Positions 53,749 to 62,087 of a stretch of 64,000 bases of DNA are shown here, piece by piece (the first letter of the stretch is position 1; every line of letters begins with the position of its first letter). The translations under genes were made by a program, and so were the position numbers. Where the stretch lies: contig NZ_CP150207.1 in assembly GCF_037969765.1 (NCBI RefSeq), forward strand, positions 2,528,001 through 2,592,000, given 5' to 3'. The stretch comes from Paenibacillus sp. FSL W8-0186 (GTDB taxonomy: Bacteria > Bacillota > Bacilli > Paenibacillales > Paenibacillaceae). The notes under the pieces were generated by a model that saw nothing but the letters and a program-made list of their open reading frames with translations, was not told the DNA's origin and searched no databases.

Positions 53749-54666
53749 ATGCAGTTCAGCACAATAGAGGAACTGGTGCAGCTTGCCGAGGCCCAGGGCC
53801 AAGCCATAGCCGACATCATGATCGAGGAGGAAGCGCTGGCCACAGGCGTGCCGAAGGAGAAGATCATCAGCAAAATGTTTCAGCACCTGGACACGATGGA
53901 GAAGGCCGTACAGCGCGGCTTAACGGAGGAGATTAGATCGCGGAGCGGCTTAACCGGCGGCGATGCGCGCAAGCTGGAGGGCTACTTGCGGCAGGGGAGC
54001 ACCTTGTCCGGCCAGCGGGTGCTTCAAGCGGTCAGCCGGGCGATTGCGACAAACGAGGTTAATGCGGCGATGGGCACGATTGTTGCTACGCCGACCGCGG
54101 GAGCGAGCGGAGTGATCCCTGGCTGCCTCTTCGGGTTGGCCGGGGAGCTGGGCGTGGATCGTGATGTAATGGTCCGCTTCCTGTTTACGTCCGGCGCTAT
54201 CGGCTATGTGATCGCCAACCGTTCTTTCATTTCCGGCGCAGCCGGGGGATGTCAGGCTGAGGTCGGTTCCGCGTCGGCTATGGCGGCCGGCGCAATCGTT
54301 GAAATGGCCGGAGGCACGCCAAGGCAGTCCGCTCACGCCGTGGCGATCGCCCTAAAGAACACGCTAGGTCTCGTATGCGACCCCGTTGCTGGACTCGTGG
54401 AAGTGCCCTGCGTCATGCGAAACGCGATGGGGGCGTCCAATGCGATCGTATCGGCCGATTTGGCGCTGGCGGGCATCGAAAGCATCATACCTGCGGACGA
54501 AGTCATCGGAGCGATGTATCGCGTCGGCCAGGCGATGCCTGGAACGCTTAAAGAGACGGCGCTCGGGGGGCTTGCGGCGACGCCGACAGGCGAAAGGCAT
54601 CGCCAGAGACTGTTTGGATCAAGTCATGAACGAGCAGAAGAGAAGGGGGGCATACAGGATGAGTGA
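53749..54666 (+). CDS. sdaAA: L-serine dehydratase, iron-sulfur type, alpha subunit
   Basis: 305 residues, catalytic subunit carrying the [4Fe-4S] cluster. Conserved family segments are TPTAGASGVIPGCLFG, GAAGGCQAEVGSASAMAAG and LVCDPVAGLVEVPC, with Cys in each for the cluster. The ATG is preceded by AAAGGGAGG. It follows sdaAB and overlaps the heparinase-type gene by 8 bases, so beta-alpha-lyase form one translationally linked run. The last 30 residues (ERHRQRLFGSSHERAEEKG) are longer than usual, possibly a result of the overlap. Activity on L-serine is the family expectation. Confidence 0.92.
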   Translation: MQFSTIEELVQLAEAQGQAIADIMIEEEALATGVPKEKIISKMFQHLDTMEKAVQRGLTEEIRSRSGLTGGDARKLEGYLRQGSTLSGQRVLQAVSRAIATNEVNAAMGTIVATPTAGASGVIPGCLFGLAGELGVDRDVMVRFLFTSGAIGYVIANRSFISGAAGGCQAEVGSASAMAAGAIVEMAGGTPRQSAHAVAIALKNTLGLVCDPVAGLVEVPCVMRNAMGASNAIVSADLALAGIESIIPADEVIGAMYRVGQAMPGTLKETALGGLAATPTGERHRQRLFGSSHERAEEKGGIQDE

Positions 54667-56707
54667 AGGTTCACTGCCGGTTCGGCGTTTTTATTGGACA
54701 GAGGAAGATCGCCGGTTTATCGTCGATGCCTGCCGGAAGCACTGGCCGGAGGAAGTGAAGGAAGTCGTGCACCGGGCTGATTTGGCGTGCCGGAACACCT
54801 TTATTTTCACGCATCGCTGGGATATGGAGCGCTGCGAGGAGGAGGTTGCCTTCCCGGAGCGCATTAATTGGTATTACCGGCATAACGAGGATTTGGAATG
54901 GCTTGTCATGCTGAACCGTGCGCGATATATGGGTGAGCTCGGGCAGGCCTATTGGCTGACGGGAAAAGAGAAATATGCCGAGGGATACATCCGGCTATTG
55001 AAGGACTGGATGCAGCAAAATCCTTTGACAGAGGAAGAAGTGCGTTCTGCAGCAGACCGGGCATACAACGTCAAGGATACGTGGCGCAAGCTGGATAGCG
55101 GGATACGGATTACGCATTGGCTAAAGGGGTATTACTGCGTTCGCCGCTGTTCCCTGTGGGGGGAACCGGAGGAGAAGCTGTTTAAAGAAGCGGTCCGCAG
55201 GCATGGAATGTACTTGAATTTGGCATATGTCCCTCATGATCGGCAGAGCAATTGGGGATTCCTGGAGACGAACGGTTTGTTTCAGCTTGCTCTGTTGTTC
55301 CCCGAACTTGCGGAAGCCGAGACATGGCTGCAGACTGCGCTGCAGCGGCTGGCGGAAATGTGCAGGCTGCAAGTATATTCGGACGGCCTGCACAACGAGC
55401 AGTGCACAATGTACCATCATGAGGTGCTGCATTGCCTGTTCGAATCGGTATGGCTAGGCAGGCTGAATGGCATTGAAATGCCGGAGGTGCTGGAAGACAC
55501 GCTGAATCGCATGTATACCGCTTCGCTAGCGTTTGTTCAGCCTGATGGCCGTCAGCCGATGCTCGGCGACAGCGACGGGACAGACATGCGGGACGTACTT
55601 AGCCGCGGTTCCGTTCTGTTCGGGCGCGGCGATTTGAAGCGAATGGCTTATGAGCGGCTGGACTACGAAGGAATTTGGTTTTTTGGGGAACGGGGATACG
55701 ATCGCTTTAATCAATTGGCAGTTGAGGAGCCAAGCTTCACGTCCATTCAGCTGAACGACAGCGGATATGCCTTTATGCGCAGCGATTGGGGCAGCCGCGC
55801 GCAGTATCTTGTTTTTGACGGCGGCCATATGGATGTAATCCGGGCGCATGGGCACGATGATTTACTGCATGTGAGCCTGTTCGCGCACGGTCGCGAATTT
55901 CTTACCGATCCGGGCAGATTCACATATATGGAAACGGAAGATAGACAATATTTCATGGAGTCGCTGCAGCACAATACGTTATCCGTTGACGGGGAGACGA
56001 TTTCCACGTACGTTAGCTCCTGGCGATGGGCGGATGTAGCGAGGCCTTTCGACCGTTACTGGAACAGCGGTCCGGATTTCGATTACGTGCAGGCTGGGCA
56101 TGACGGCTATTGGAGATTGGAGCAGCCGGTGCATGTCGCAAGACAGGTGCTGTTTGTGAAGCCGGATTACTGGGTTATCGTCGATACTTGCCGTTCCCAT
56201 GGCGAGCATGAATATACGATCCCATTTCATTTTGCAGAGGGGCTTGATTTAACCGTCCGGGAGGATGGAATTGTACATGCGGCTGCGGCCCAGGAAGGTC
56301 CTGCCTTGTGGATTATTCCGTTGGTTCAGGTGGACGTTAAGCAGGCTGCAAGCTGGGTGTCTCGTCATTATAACGAGAAGACTCCTTCGGTCAAAGCCTC
56401 CTTCGTTCGCAAGGGCAACGGTTTTACCAAATTCATTACTCTACTGTATCCGAGCGCCAGCCCGCAGGCGAGGCTGCCTATCCTGCAAGAGCTGGAGGTG
56501 CTGGACAGTTACGGCAAGCAGGTTCCGTCCCATCTGGCTACGGCGTTTTCGGTGCAGAGGGAGCAAGGGAAAGAAGAGTTCGTGTTCTCCCATCAAGGCC
56601 CGCGCAGCTACCGTTTCGGGGATCATCATCTCAGCGGTGAGGTGTTACTGGTGCGCAGCGGCGGGTTAACCGGGAATGATGCGAGGCCTTACATCATAAA
56701 GGTATAA
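54659..56707 (+). CDS. Cytoplasmic heparinase II/III-type polysaccharide lyase
   Basis: 682 residues without a signal peptide. The N-terminal alpha/alpha barrel (about 70-330) includes WNYR-like NWYYRHNEDLEWLVMLNRARYMG and QSNWGFLETNGLFQLALLFPE. The C-terminal beta-sandwich has the family block RAHGHDDLLHVSLFAHGREFLTDPG and ESLQHNTLSVDG (Tyr/His pair of PL12/15/17/21-like lyases). It should cleave a uronate-containing oligosaccharide by beta-elimination, after import. The ATG is preceded by AAGGGGGG and overlaps the sdaAA stop by 8 bases. A frame opens 270 bases upstream but without a site. The exact PL family cannot be fixed by eye. Confidence 0.85.
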   Translation: MSEGSLPVRRFYWTEEDRRFIVDACRKHWPEEVKEVVHRADLACRNTFIFTHRWDMERCEEEVAFPERINWYYRHNEDLEWLVMLNRARYMGELGQAYWLTGKEKYAEGYIRLLKDWMQQNPLTEEEVRSAADRAYNVKDTWRKLDSGIRITHWLKGYYCVRRCSLWGEPEEKLFKEAVRRHGMYLNLAYVPHDRQSNWGFLETNGLFQLALLFPELAEAETWLQTALQRLAEMCRLQVYSDGLHNEQCTMYHHEVLHCLFESVWLGRLNGIEMPEVLEDTLNRMYTASLAFVQPDGRQPMLGDSDGTDMRDVLSRGSVLFGRGDLKRMAYERLDYEGIWFFGERGYDRFNQLAVEEPSFTSIQLNDSGYAFMRSDWGSRAQYLVFDGGHMDVIRAHGHDDLLHVSLFAHGREFLTDPGRFTYMETEDRQYFMESLQHNTLSVDGETISTYVSSWRWADVARPFDRYWNSGPDFDYVQAGHDGYWRLEQPVHVARQVLFVKPDYWVIVDTCRSHGEHEYTIPFHFAEGLDLTVREDGIVHAAAAQEGPALWIIPLVQVDVKQAASWVSRHYNEKTPSVKASFVRKGNGFTKFITLLYPSASPQARLPILQELEVLDSYGKQVPSHLATAFSVQREQGKEEFVFSHQGPRSYRFGDHHLSGEVLLVRSGGLTGNDARPYIIKV

Positions 56708-56808
56708 GTAAAGCAAGAATAAAGGACTTTTTAAGGACGTTGACCCTAAAAGGAAGCATGCAGTAATTTTAAAGTAAGTTCACAGTTCACAAATCAGACA
56801 CAATTATG

Positions 56809-56824
56809 AGAAAGCGCTTTAATA
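56809..56824 (+). promoter_or_regulatory. cre-like palindrome before the ABC transporter genes
   Basis: AGAAAGCGCTTTAATA, with the AAAGCGCTTT core of CcpA sites, about 35 bp before the substrate-binding protein start. It deviates from the full cre consensus at three flanking positions. Confidence 0.45.
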
Positions 56825-56858
56825 AAGTGAACAATCCAATCATTTAGGGGGTTATAGC

Positions 56859-58181
56859 TTGAAAAGCCAGTACAAAAAATGGGGCGCGCTGCTGCTTGCG
56901 ATAACATTGCTTTCCGCGCTGCTGATCTCCGGCTGTTCGACCAAGGGCAAGGGCGGCGGAGATGTGGAATTGAAGCTTGGATTTTATTCCTCGGCTCAAT
57001 CGGATGAGAAGATGCAGGAGCTGATCGCCAAATTTCAGGAAAAGCATCCAAATATTAAAATAAAAACGGAATCCTCCCCGTATAATCAGTTCTTTCAGAA
57101 GCTGGATACGCAAATCGCGGCGGAAAGCGCACCGGATGTATGGCTCTCGGACGGGGTGCTCGTTCCGAAATATGCGGAGCGTGGCGTGCTTAAGGACTTG
57201 ACCGAATGGATTCAGAGGGACTTAAAAGCGGACGATTACTACGGCTTGGAATTTAATAAAGACGCTGCAGGCAAGTACTGGGGCGTGCCGCAGGGGATCC
57301 AAATTGCCGTACTGTACTACAACAAGGATATGTTCGACGAAGCCCAGATCGAGTATCCGACAGAGGCTTGGAACTGGGACGATCTGAAGGCGGCCGCAGA
57401 GAAATTGACGAAGGATGCCAATGGCAAATACGCCATAGACCCCTCGTTCGATAAAAATAAGATCAGTCAATACGGACTCACCTTCTTCAGCATCACCGAA
57501 GGTTGGATGACGGTGCTGAAATCGTATGGCGGAGGGGTGCTCAACGAGACGCTGGATCAGTCGATCATTGACTCACCGGAGAATAAAGCCGCATTGGACT
57601 GGATTGTGGACGGCATGCAGCGTGAACTGCTTCCGACTCCCTCCGATTTAAAAAGCTTCCAGAGCAATATGGCCCCCTTCCCGAGCAAAGCGGCTGCTAT
57701 GAGAATCGGCATATACGCCCGGACGATCGATGCGAACGCAGCGGGCCTGAATTACGACGTGACGCTGCTGCCAAAAGGTCCTGAAGGCAAACGCTTCTCC
57801 CCGGTGATTGCAAATTCCTGGGTGATTAATAAGAAGGCCGAAGGCGCAGTAGGGGAAGCGGCCTGGGAGTGGGTGAAATTCTGGGCCACAGAGGATGAGG
57901 TTCAGAAGGAATGGGCTTCACTTGGCGAAGCGGTGCCTGTCAAGAAATCCGTGGCGAATTCCGAGCAGTTCCTGAGCGGATCGCCGGCCAATAAACAGGC
58001 TTTCCTCGACAGCTTCGAATTCGCTGGAACGCTGGATGTAAATGCGGTATGGAGCGAATGGGTCGGCAAATTCAACGACAGCATCAATCGTGCATTCGAA
58101 GGCGAGGTTTCCGTCGAGCAGGCAATGAAGCAGGCGGATCAGGAAGTACAGAAGGTGCTGGATGAATTCTATAAGAAATGA
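56859..58181 (+). CDS. Carbohydrate ABC transporter substrate-binding lipoprotein
   Basis: 440 residues. A lipoprotein signal with lipobox LISGC (Cys about 27) leads to a mature extracytoplasmic protein of the MalE/UgpB (cluster B) type: LKLGFYSSAQSDEKMQELIAKFQEKHPNIKIK, DVWLSDG, KYWGVPQGIQIAVLYYNKDMF and WAEQ-like NSWVINKKAEGAVGEAAWEWVKFW. The start is TTG behind AGGGGG. It is the first of three transporter genes and delivers an oligosaccharide to the two permeases; the substrate is presumably that of the cytoplasmic lyase. No cognate ATPase is encoded here. Confidence 0.92.
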   Translation: MKSQYKKWGALLLAITLLSALLISGCSTKGKGGGDVELKLGFYSSAQSDEKMQELIAKFQEKHPNIKIKTESSPYNQFFQKLDTQIAAESAPDVWLSDGVLVPKYAERGVLKDLTEWIQRDLKADDYYGLEFNKDAAGKYWGVPQGIQIAVLYYNKDMFDEAQIEYPTEAWNWDDLKAAAEKLTKDANGKYAIDPSFDKNKISQYGLTFFSITEGWMTVLKSYGGGVLNETLDQSIIDSPENKAALDWIVDGMQRELLPTPSDLKSFQSNMAPFPSKAAAMRIGIYARTIDANAAGLNYDVTLLPKGPEGKRFSPVIANSWVINKKAEGAVGEAAWEWVKFWATEDEVQKEWASLGEAVPVKKSVANSEQFLSGSPANKQAFLDSFEFAGTLDVNAVWSEWVGKFNDSINRAFEGEVSVEQAMKQADQEVQKVLDEFYKK

Positions 58182-58266
58182 TGGAGCAGCGCCTTTGATT
58201 TGATAGCTTTGATGGATTGCGGGCTGGCATGCCAAGTGCCGGCCCTCTAGAATAGCGACAGAAAGC

Positions 58267-59235
58267 GTGATGATCATAATGGAAGAAACGGAAAAAGTAA
58301 GGACGGGAGTCCAACCATTAACCCCGCGGATCCGAAGGCGGCGCCTTAACAGTGACAGTAAGTGGGGACTGCTGATGGTAACCCCTTATATCATTCATTT
58401 TATTGTTTTTGTACTTGGTTCGCTGCTCGCCTCCTTGTATTTCAGTTTTTCTCATTATGATATTCTGAACGCCCCGCAGTGGGCGGGCCTGGCGAATTAT
58501 AAGAAACTGTTCCAGGAGCCGGTATTCTGGAAGGCGATGTGGAACACGGTATATTTCACGATACTGTTCGTGCCGCTGCAGACCGTTTTGGCCTTGATTT
58601 TAGCGACGGCACTGAATCAGCGGCTGCGGGGGCTGAAATTTTTCCGATTGGCGCATTTTGTGCCCGTTATTTCTTCCTGGACGGTCATTTTGTATGTTTC
58701 GGATGCGATATTTAATCCCCGCTTCGGGATGGCCAATTCTTTTCTGCTGAAAATAGGGCTGGAACCGCAAAAATGGCTGCAGGATGAACGTCTCGTCATT
58801 CCTTTGCTGGTGATGATCGCCGTTTGGAAAGGGATCGGCTACATTATGGTCATTTTTCTTGCCGGATTGCAGAACGTTCCTTCAGACGTGTACGAGGCGG
58901 CCGAAATTGACGGGGCTGGCGTATTCCGCAAATTTATGCATATTACGGTGCCATTGATTTCGGGCACGACGTTTCTCGTTCTCATTCTGAGCACAATCTC
59001 CACCTTCCAGGCTTTTGAGCAAATTTACGTGATGACGGGAGGGGCGCTGGATGCATCATCGGCTGGGGGACCGAATAAATCCAGCCTTGTGCTGATGATT
59101 TATTTGTATCAGGAGGGCTTCACCTTCCTGCGTATGGGATATGCTTCAGCAATTGCCTGGGTGCTCTTCGTTATCCTGTTCATTCTTACCGCCCTGCAGG
59201 TTACGCTTCAGAAAAAGTGGGTGCATTACGAATGA
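58267..59235 (+). CDS. Carbohydrate ABC transporter permease (MalF-like)
   Basis: 322 residues with six membrane helices. The EAA loop (YEAAEIDGAGVFRKFMHITVPL) contacts the ATPase. The N terminus is basic, with TPRIRRRRLNSDSKWGLLMVTPYI. Alternative start ATG 58279 is four codons inside; both sites are weak. It is encoded 85 bp after the binding protein and 34 bp before the second permease. Sugar import permease by family; the partner ATPase is likely a shared MsmX-type protein made elsewhere. Confidence 0.92.
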   Translation: MMIIMEETEKVRTGVQPLTPRIRRRRLNSDSKWGLLMVTPYIIHFIVFVLGSLLASLYFSFSHYDILNAPQWAGLANYKKLFQEPVFWKAMWNTVYFTILFVPLQTVLALILATALNQRLRGLKFFRLAHFVPVISSWTVILYVSDAIFNPRFGMANSFLLKIGLEPQKWLQDERLVIPLLVMIAVWKGIGYIMVIFLAGLQNVPSDVYEAAEIDGAGVFRKFMHITVPLISGTTFLVLILSTISTFQAFEQIYVMTGGALDASSAGGPNKSSLVLMIYLYQEGFTFLRMGYASAIAWVLFVILFILTALQVTLQKKWVHYE

Positions 59236-59269
59236 ACAGCAGCAGAGCATGTCGAAAGGAGGCTCCGGT

Positions 59270-60094
59270 ATGAAGCTGAATAGATTTCGCAAAGGCGTCG
59301 GTTACGCCGTCATTATTTTTAGTTCGCTTATTATGATCCTGCCGTTTCTGACAACCCTGTTCAATTCCTTGAAAACTTATGCCCAGTATACCGCCTTTCC
59401 GCCCAAATGGTTTCCAAGCCCCATCCAATGGAGCAATTACTCCGAGGTGTGGAAGCTGGGCGCATTTGAGCAATACACCATCAATAGCGTTATCGTGACG
59501 GTGCTGTCCGTGTGCGGAGCCCTGATCTCTTGCTCCATGGTCGCTTTCGCGTTTGCAAGACTGCGATTTCCCTTCAAAAATACGCTGTTCATGATCGTGC
59601 TCGGCACGATGATGATTCCGCCGGTTGTGCTGATCATTCCGCAATTCGTTATTTTTAAATCGCTGTATATGCTTGATACACTGACACCGCTGTGGATTAT
59701 CGAGTGGCTGGCCCAGCCGTTCGGCATATTCCTGATGCGGCAGGCGTTCCTAATGATCCCGAAGGATTACGAGGAGTCTGCCAAGCTTGACGGGTGCAAC
59801 CCGTTTCAGATCTATTGGAAAATATTCCTGCCCATGTGCAAGCCGACCTTCGCCACCTTGGCTGTCTTTACGTTTATGACGAAGTGGAACGAGATACTGT
59901 CGCCGGCGATCTTCCTGACGTCGAAGGAGAACTTCACGCTGCCAATAGGTATCCTATCCATGGCCGGGCAGTGGTCGGGCAATGAGCAATATATGGTTGC
60001 CGCGGCGTTGATGAGCTTGATTCCGATATTGCTGGTGTTTTTGTTTGCGGAGAAATACTTTGTGCAAGGCACAAATTCGTCCGGCATAAAATGA
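59270..60094 (+). CDS. Carbohydrate ABC transporter permease (MalG-like)
   Basis: 274 residues, six membrane helices, EAA loop EESAKLDGCNPFQIYWKIFLPMCKPT. ATG 59270 has an AAAGGAGGCTCC site; the frame is open 43 codons further upstream. Forms the channel with the MalF-like permease. Its last codons (TNSSGIK) lie inside the first unit of a 44-45-bp hairpin repeat that continues past the stop. Confidence 0.92.
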   Translation: MKLNRFRKGVGYAVIIFSSLIMILPFLTTLFNSLKTYAQYTAFPPKWFPSPIQWSNYSEVWKLGAFEQYTINSVIVTVLSVCGALISCSMVAFAFARLRFPFKNTLFMIVLGTMMIPPVVLIIPQFVIFKSLYMLDTLTPLWIIEWLAQPFGIFLMRQAFLMIPKDYEESAKLDGCNPFQIYWKIFLPMCKPTFATLAVFTFMTKWNEILSPAIFLTSKENFTLPIGILSMAGQWSGNEQYMVAAALMSLIPILLVFLFAEKYFVQGTNSSGIK

Positions 60095-60230
60095 CCGGAC
60101 GAATTTGCGCCAAGAACAAACACTTCCGGCATAAAGTAACCAGAAAAGTTTGAGCCAAGGCAAACTCTTCCGGCATAAAGTAACCAGAAAAGTTTGAGCC
60201 AAGGCAAACTCTTCCGGTATAAAGTAATCC
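60072..60230 (+). repeat. Tandem 44-45-bp hairpin repeats after the transporter genes
   Basis: The word CCGGYATAAA occurs at 60081, 60126, 60170 and 60214. Each of the first three units folds into a hairpin with loop CATAAARTRA. The first has a perfect 13-bp stem (CAAATTCGTCCGG / CCGGACGAATTTG, 60072-60107) with the permease stop codon in its loop; the next two keep 10 and 11 of 13 pairs. The fourth is truncated. There is no U tract, so they are not simple terminators. Confidence 0.85.
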
Positions 60231-60250
60231 TCAAGAAAGGAGGGAATCGC

Positions 60251-61234
60251 ATGCCCTATCGGGTCGTTCTCATCGGAGCCGGCATCATTTCGCGCAACCA
60301 CTTGAATGCGATCCGGCAAATGAAGGAGTTGAGCGCGGCAGCTGTCGCTGACATCGACGAGGAGCGAGGCAGAACAGTAAGCGGCGAATACGGCATTGCT
60401 TATTACAGCGATTATAAAGAGATGATCCGTATAGAAAAACCGGACATTGTCATTATCGCACTGCCTCATTTTTTGCATGAGGAATGTGCAATATGGTGTG
60501 CTGCCCAAGGCTGTCACCTGCTTTTGGAGAAGCCGATGGCCCTTAATGTGAAGCAATGCGATGCAATCCTGGGAGCGGCAAGGGCTTCGGGCGTCAAGCT
60601 CATGGTCGGTCATACTCAGCACTACTGGCCGGCCAATCTGCTGGCCAAGACGTTCATTGAGAGCGGTGTGCTTGGCAAGCTTCTCGCAATTCAGGATACC
60701 CGCCATTTGTATTATTTCAGTGAGCACCGCCCAGCTTGGTTTCTGGATAAAGCCAAAGCAGGCGGCGGGATTCTCATGAATCTGGGCGCTCACTCCATCG
60801 ACAAGATTCAGTGGCTGACGGGAAGCCGGATTAAGAAAGTGAAGGCGGCTTTGTCTTACGAAGGAACGAGGGGCAATGTGGAGGGAAGCGGCTGTATTTT
60901 TCTAGAAACATCAAGCGGAGTATCTGCCGTGATCGTGCAATCCGGTTACGCTGGCGTAGCCAGAGATGAGACGGAGCTGATTTTCACACAAGGGATGATC
61001 AGGCTCGTTTCTGCCAAGGGGATGTGGGTGAGCCGGGACGGTCGGTATGAGGAGGTTAAGCCTCCATGCAGCGCTGACCCGTTCGTATTGCAATTTGAAG
61101 ATTTGCTGCAGGCGATCAGGCAGGATGCTGAGCCGGGCAGCACGGGAGAATACGCCAGATCGGTCATCGCGGCCTTGGAAGCGGTGTACCGCTCGGATGA
61201 GACGGGAGTGGAACAAACCCTTGATACAGAGTGA
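60251..61234 (+). CDS. Gfo/Idh/MocA-family oxidoreductase
   Basis: 327 residues. The NAD(P) motif GAGIISRNHLNAI is at the N terminus, with LLEKPMALN (EKP motif near 95) and a C-terminal beta-sheet domain with GGILMNLGAHSIDKIQWLTG (His of the active site). ATG 60251 has an AGAAAGGAGGGAATCGC site. It follows the repeat array and shares a 14-base overlap with the next gene. The family oxidises or reduces sugars and cyclitols; here it probably processes the imported carbohydrate. Confidence 0.9.
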   Translation: MPYRVVLIGAGIISRNHLNAIRQMKELSAAAVADIDEERGRTVSGEYGIAYYSDYKEMIRIEKPDIVIIALPHFLHEECAIWCAAQGCHLLLEKPMALNVKQCDAILGAARASGVKLMVGHTQHYWPANLLAKTFIESGVLGKLLAIQDTRHLYYFSEHRPAWFLDKAKAGGGILMNLGAHSIDKIQWLTGSRIKKVKAALSYEGTRGNVEGSGCIFLETSSGVSAVIVQSGYAGVARDETELIFTQGMIRLVSAKGMWVSRDGRYEEVKPPCSADPFVLQFEDLLQAIRQDAEPGSTGEYARSVIAALEAVYRSDETGVEQTLDTE

Positions 61235-62051
61235 CGAGGATAAACAGGGCTCCATTCGGTTCAGCATCTGCACGACCGGATTAAAGGCGATGACAATCGA
61301 ACAGATCGCTGTCGAAGCCCGAAATATTGGGCTGCAAGGCATGGAAATCTGGCGCGGACATATCGAAGACTACCTGGATCGGGGCGGTACGCTAAGCCAG
61401 CTGCGGGGTTTGCTGGATTCAAACCGGCTGCAAGTGCCCTGTATCAGCGAATACTGCTATTTTACCAAGGGGAGGGAAGCATACCAAGCCGAGCTGGCGA
61501 GTCTTCAGTATTCGGCGGAATGGGCCAGAGCGCTGCACTGTCCGCGGATTCGCGTATTTGCGGGACATGTATCCTCCGGAAAGGCGGCAAACGAACATTG
61601 GCGCATGGCCGCACAAGGTTTGCAGGAGGCGCGTCAAATTTGCAGTGAGCAAGGTGTTTCTCTCGCGGTCGAAATTCACAATCATACGCTGGCCGACTCG
61701 GCCAGCGGCTTAAACAGGCTGCTGGAACCCTATGAAAATGAAATCGAGCTTGTTTATGATGGGTTCAATCTTTGCGTGGACCGGCTCGATCCGCTCCCGG
61801 TGCTGGAGCAATTCTATCCGCGGGTCAGCCATGTGCATTTTAAAGATTACCACTGGAATCATGAGGATTGGAGCAAAAGCATAGCCGTACCAGTTCTGCA
61901 GGGGGATGCGAATCATGCGGCGATTCTGGGCAGGCTGATTGCCTTAGGGTATCAAGGCTTCATCTCTTTCGAATATTTTGGCAATCAGGTTTTGGAATTG
62001 ACGAAGCAGTCGCTGGCGGAGTTAACCGAATATATGCATCAGCAGTCCTGA
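61221..62051 (+). CDS. Sugar phosphate isomerase/epimerase (AP endonuclease 2-like TIM barrel)
   Basis: About 276 residues of the xylose isomerase-like TIM-barrel family. Visible are ARNIGLQGMEIWRGHIEDYL, RIRVFAGHVSSGK, LAVEIHNHTLADS with metal-ligand Glu/His, LVYDGFNLCVD, and HVHFKDYHWNHEDW. TTG 61221 is chosen as it follows GGGAGTGG by about 9 bases and overlaps the oxidoreductase stop. It is probably cotranscribed and translationally coupled. Likely a ketose/inosose or uronate isomerase; the exact reaction is unknown. Confidence 0.85.
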   Translation: MIQSDEDKQGSIRFSICTTGLKAMTIEQIAVEARNIGLQGMEIWRGHIEDYLDRGGTLSQLRGLLDSNRLQVPCISEYCYFTKGREAYQAELASLQYSAEWARALHCPRIRVFAGHVSSGKAANEHWRMAAQGLQEARQICSEQGVSLAVEIHNHTLADSASGLNRLLEPYENEIELVYDGFNLCVDRLDPLPVLEQFYPRVSHVHFKDYHWNHEDWSKSIAVPVLQGDANHAAILGRLIALGYQGFISFEYFGNQVLELTKQSLAELTEYMHQQS

Positions 62052-62087
62052 ATTAAGGCGTGTGATCCTATCTTGGGGGTGGCGAAC

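Noticed and set aside
54386..54658. N-terminal extension of the lyase frame
   Set aside because: It lies inside sdaAA in another frame; ATG 54659 has the ribosome binding site and the family length fits from there.
60081..60230. Tandem repeat as a CRISPR array
   Set aside because: Units adjoin without unique spacers, only three full copies, and the first lies in a coding end; hairpin repeats fit better.
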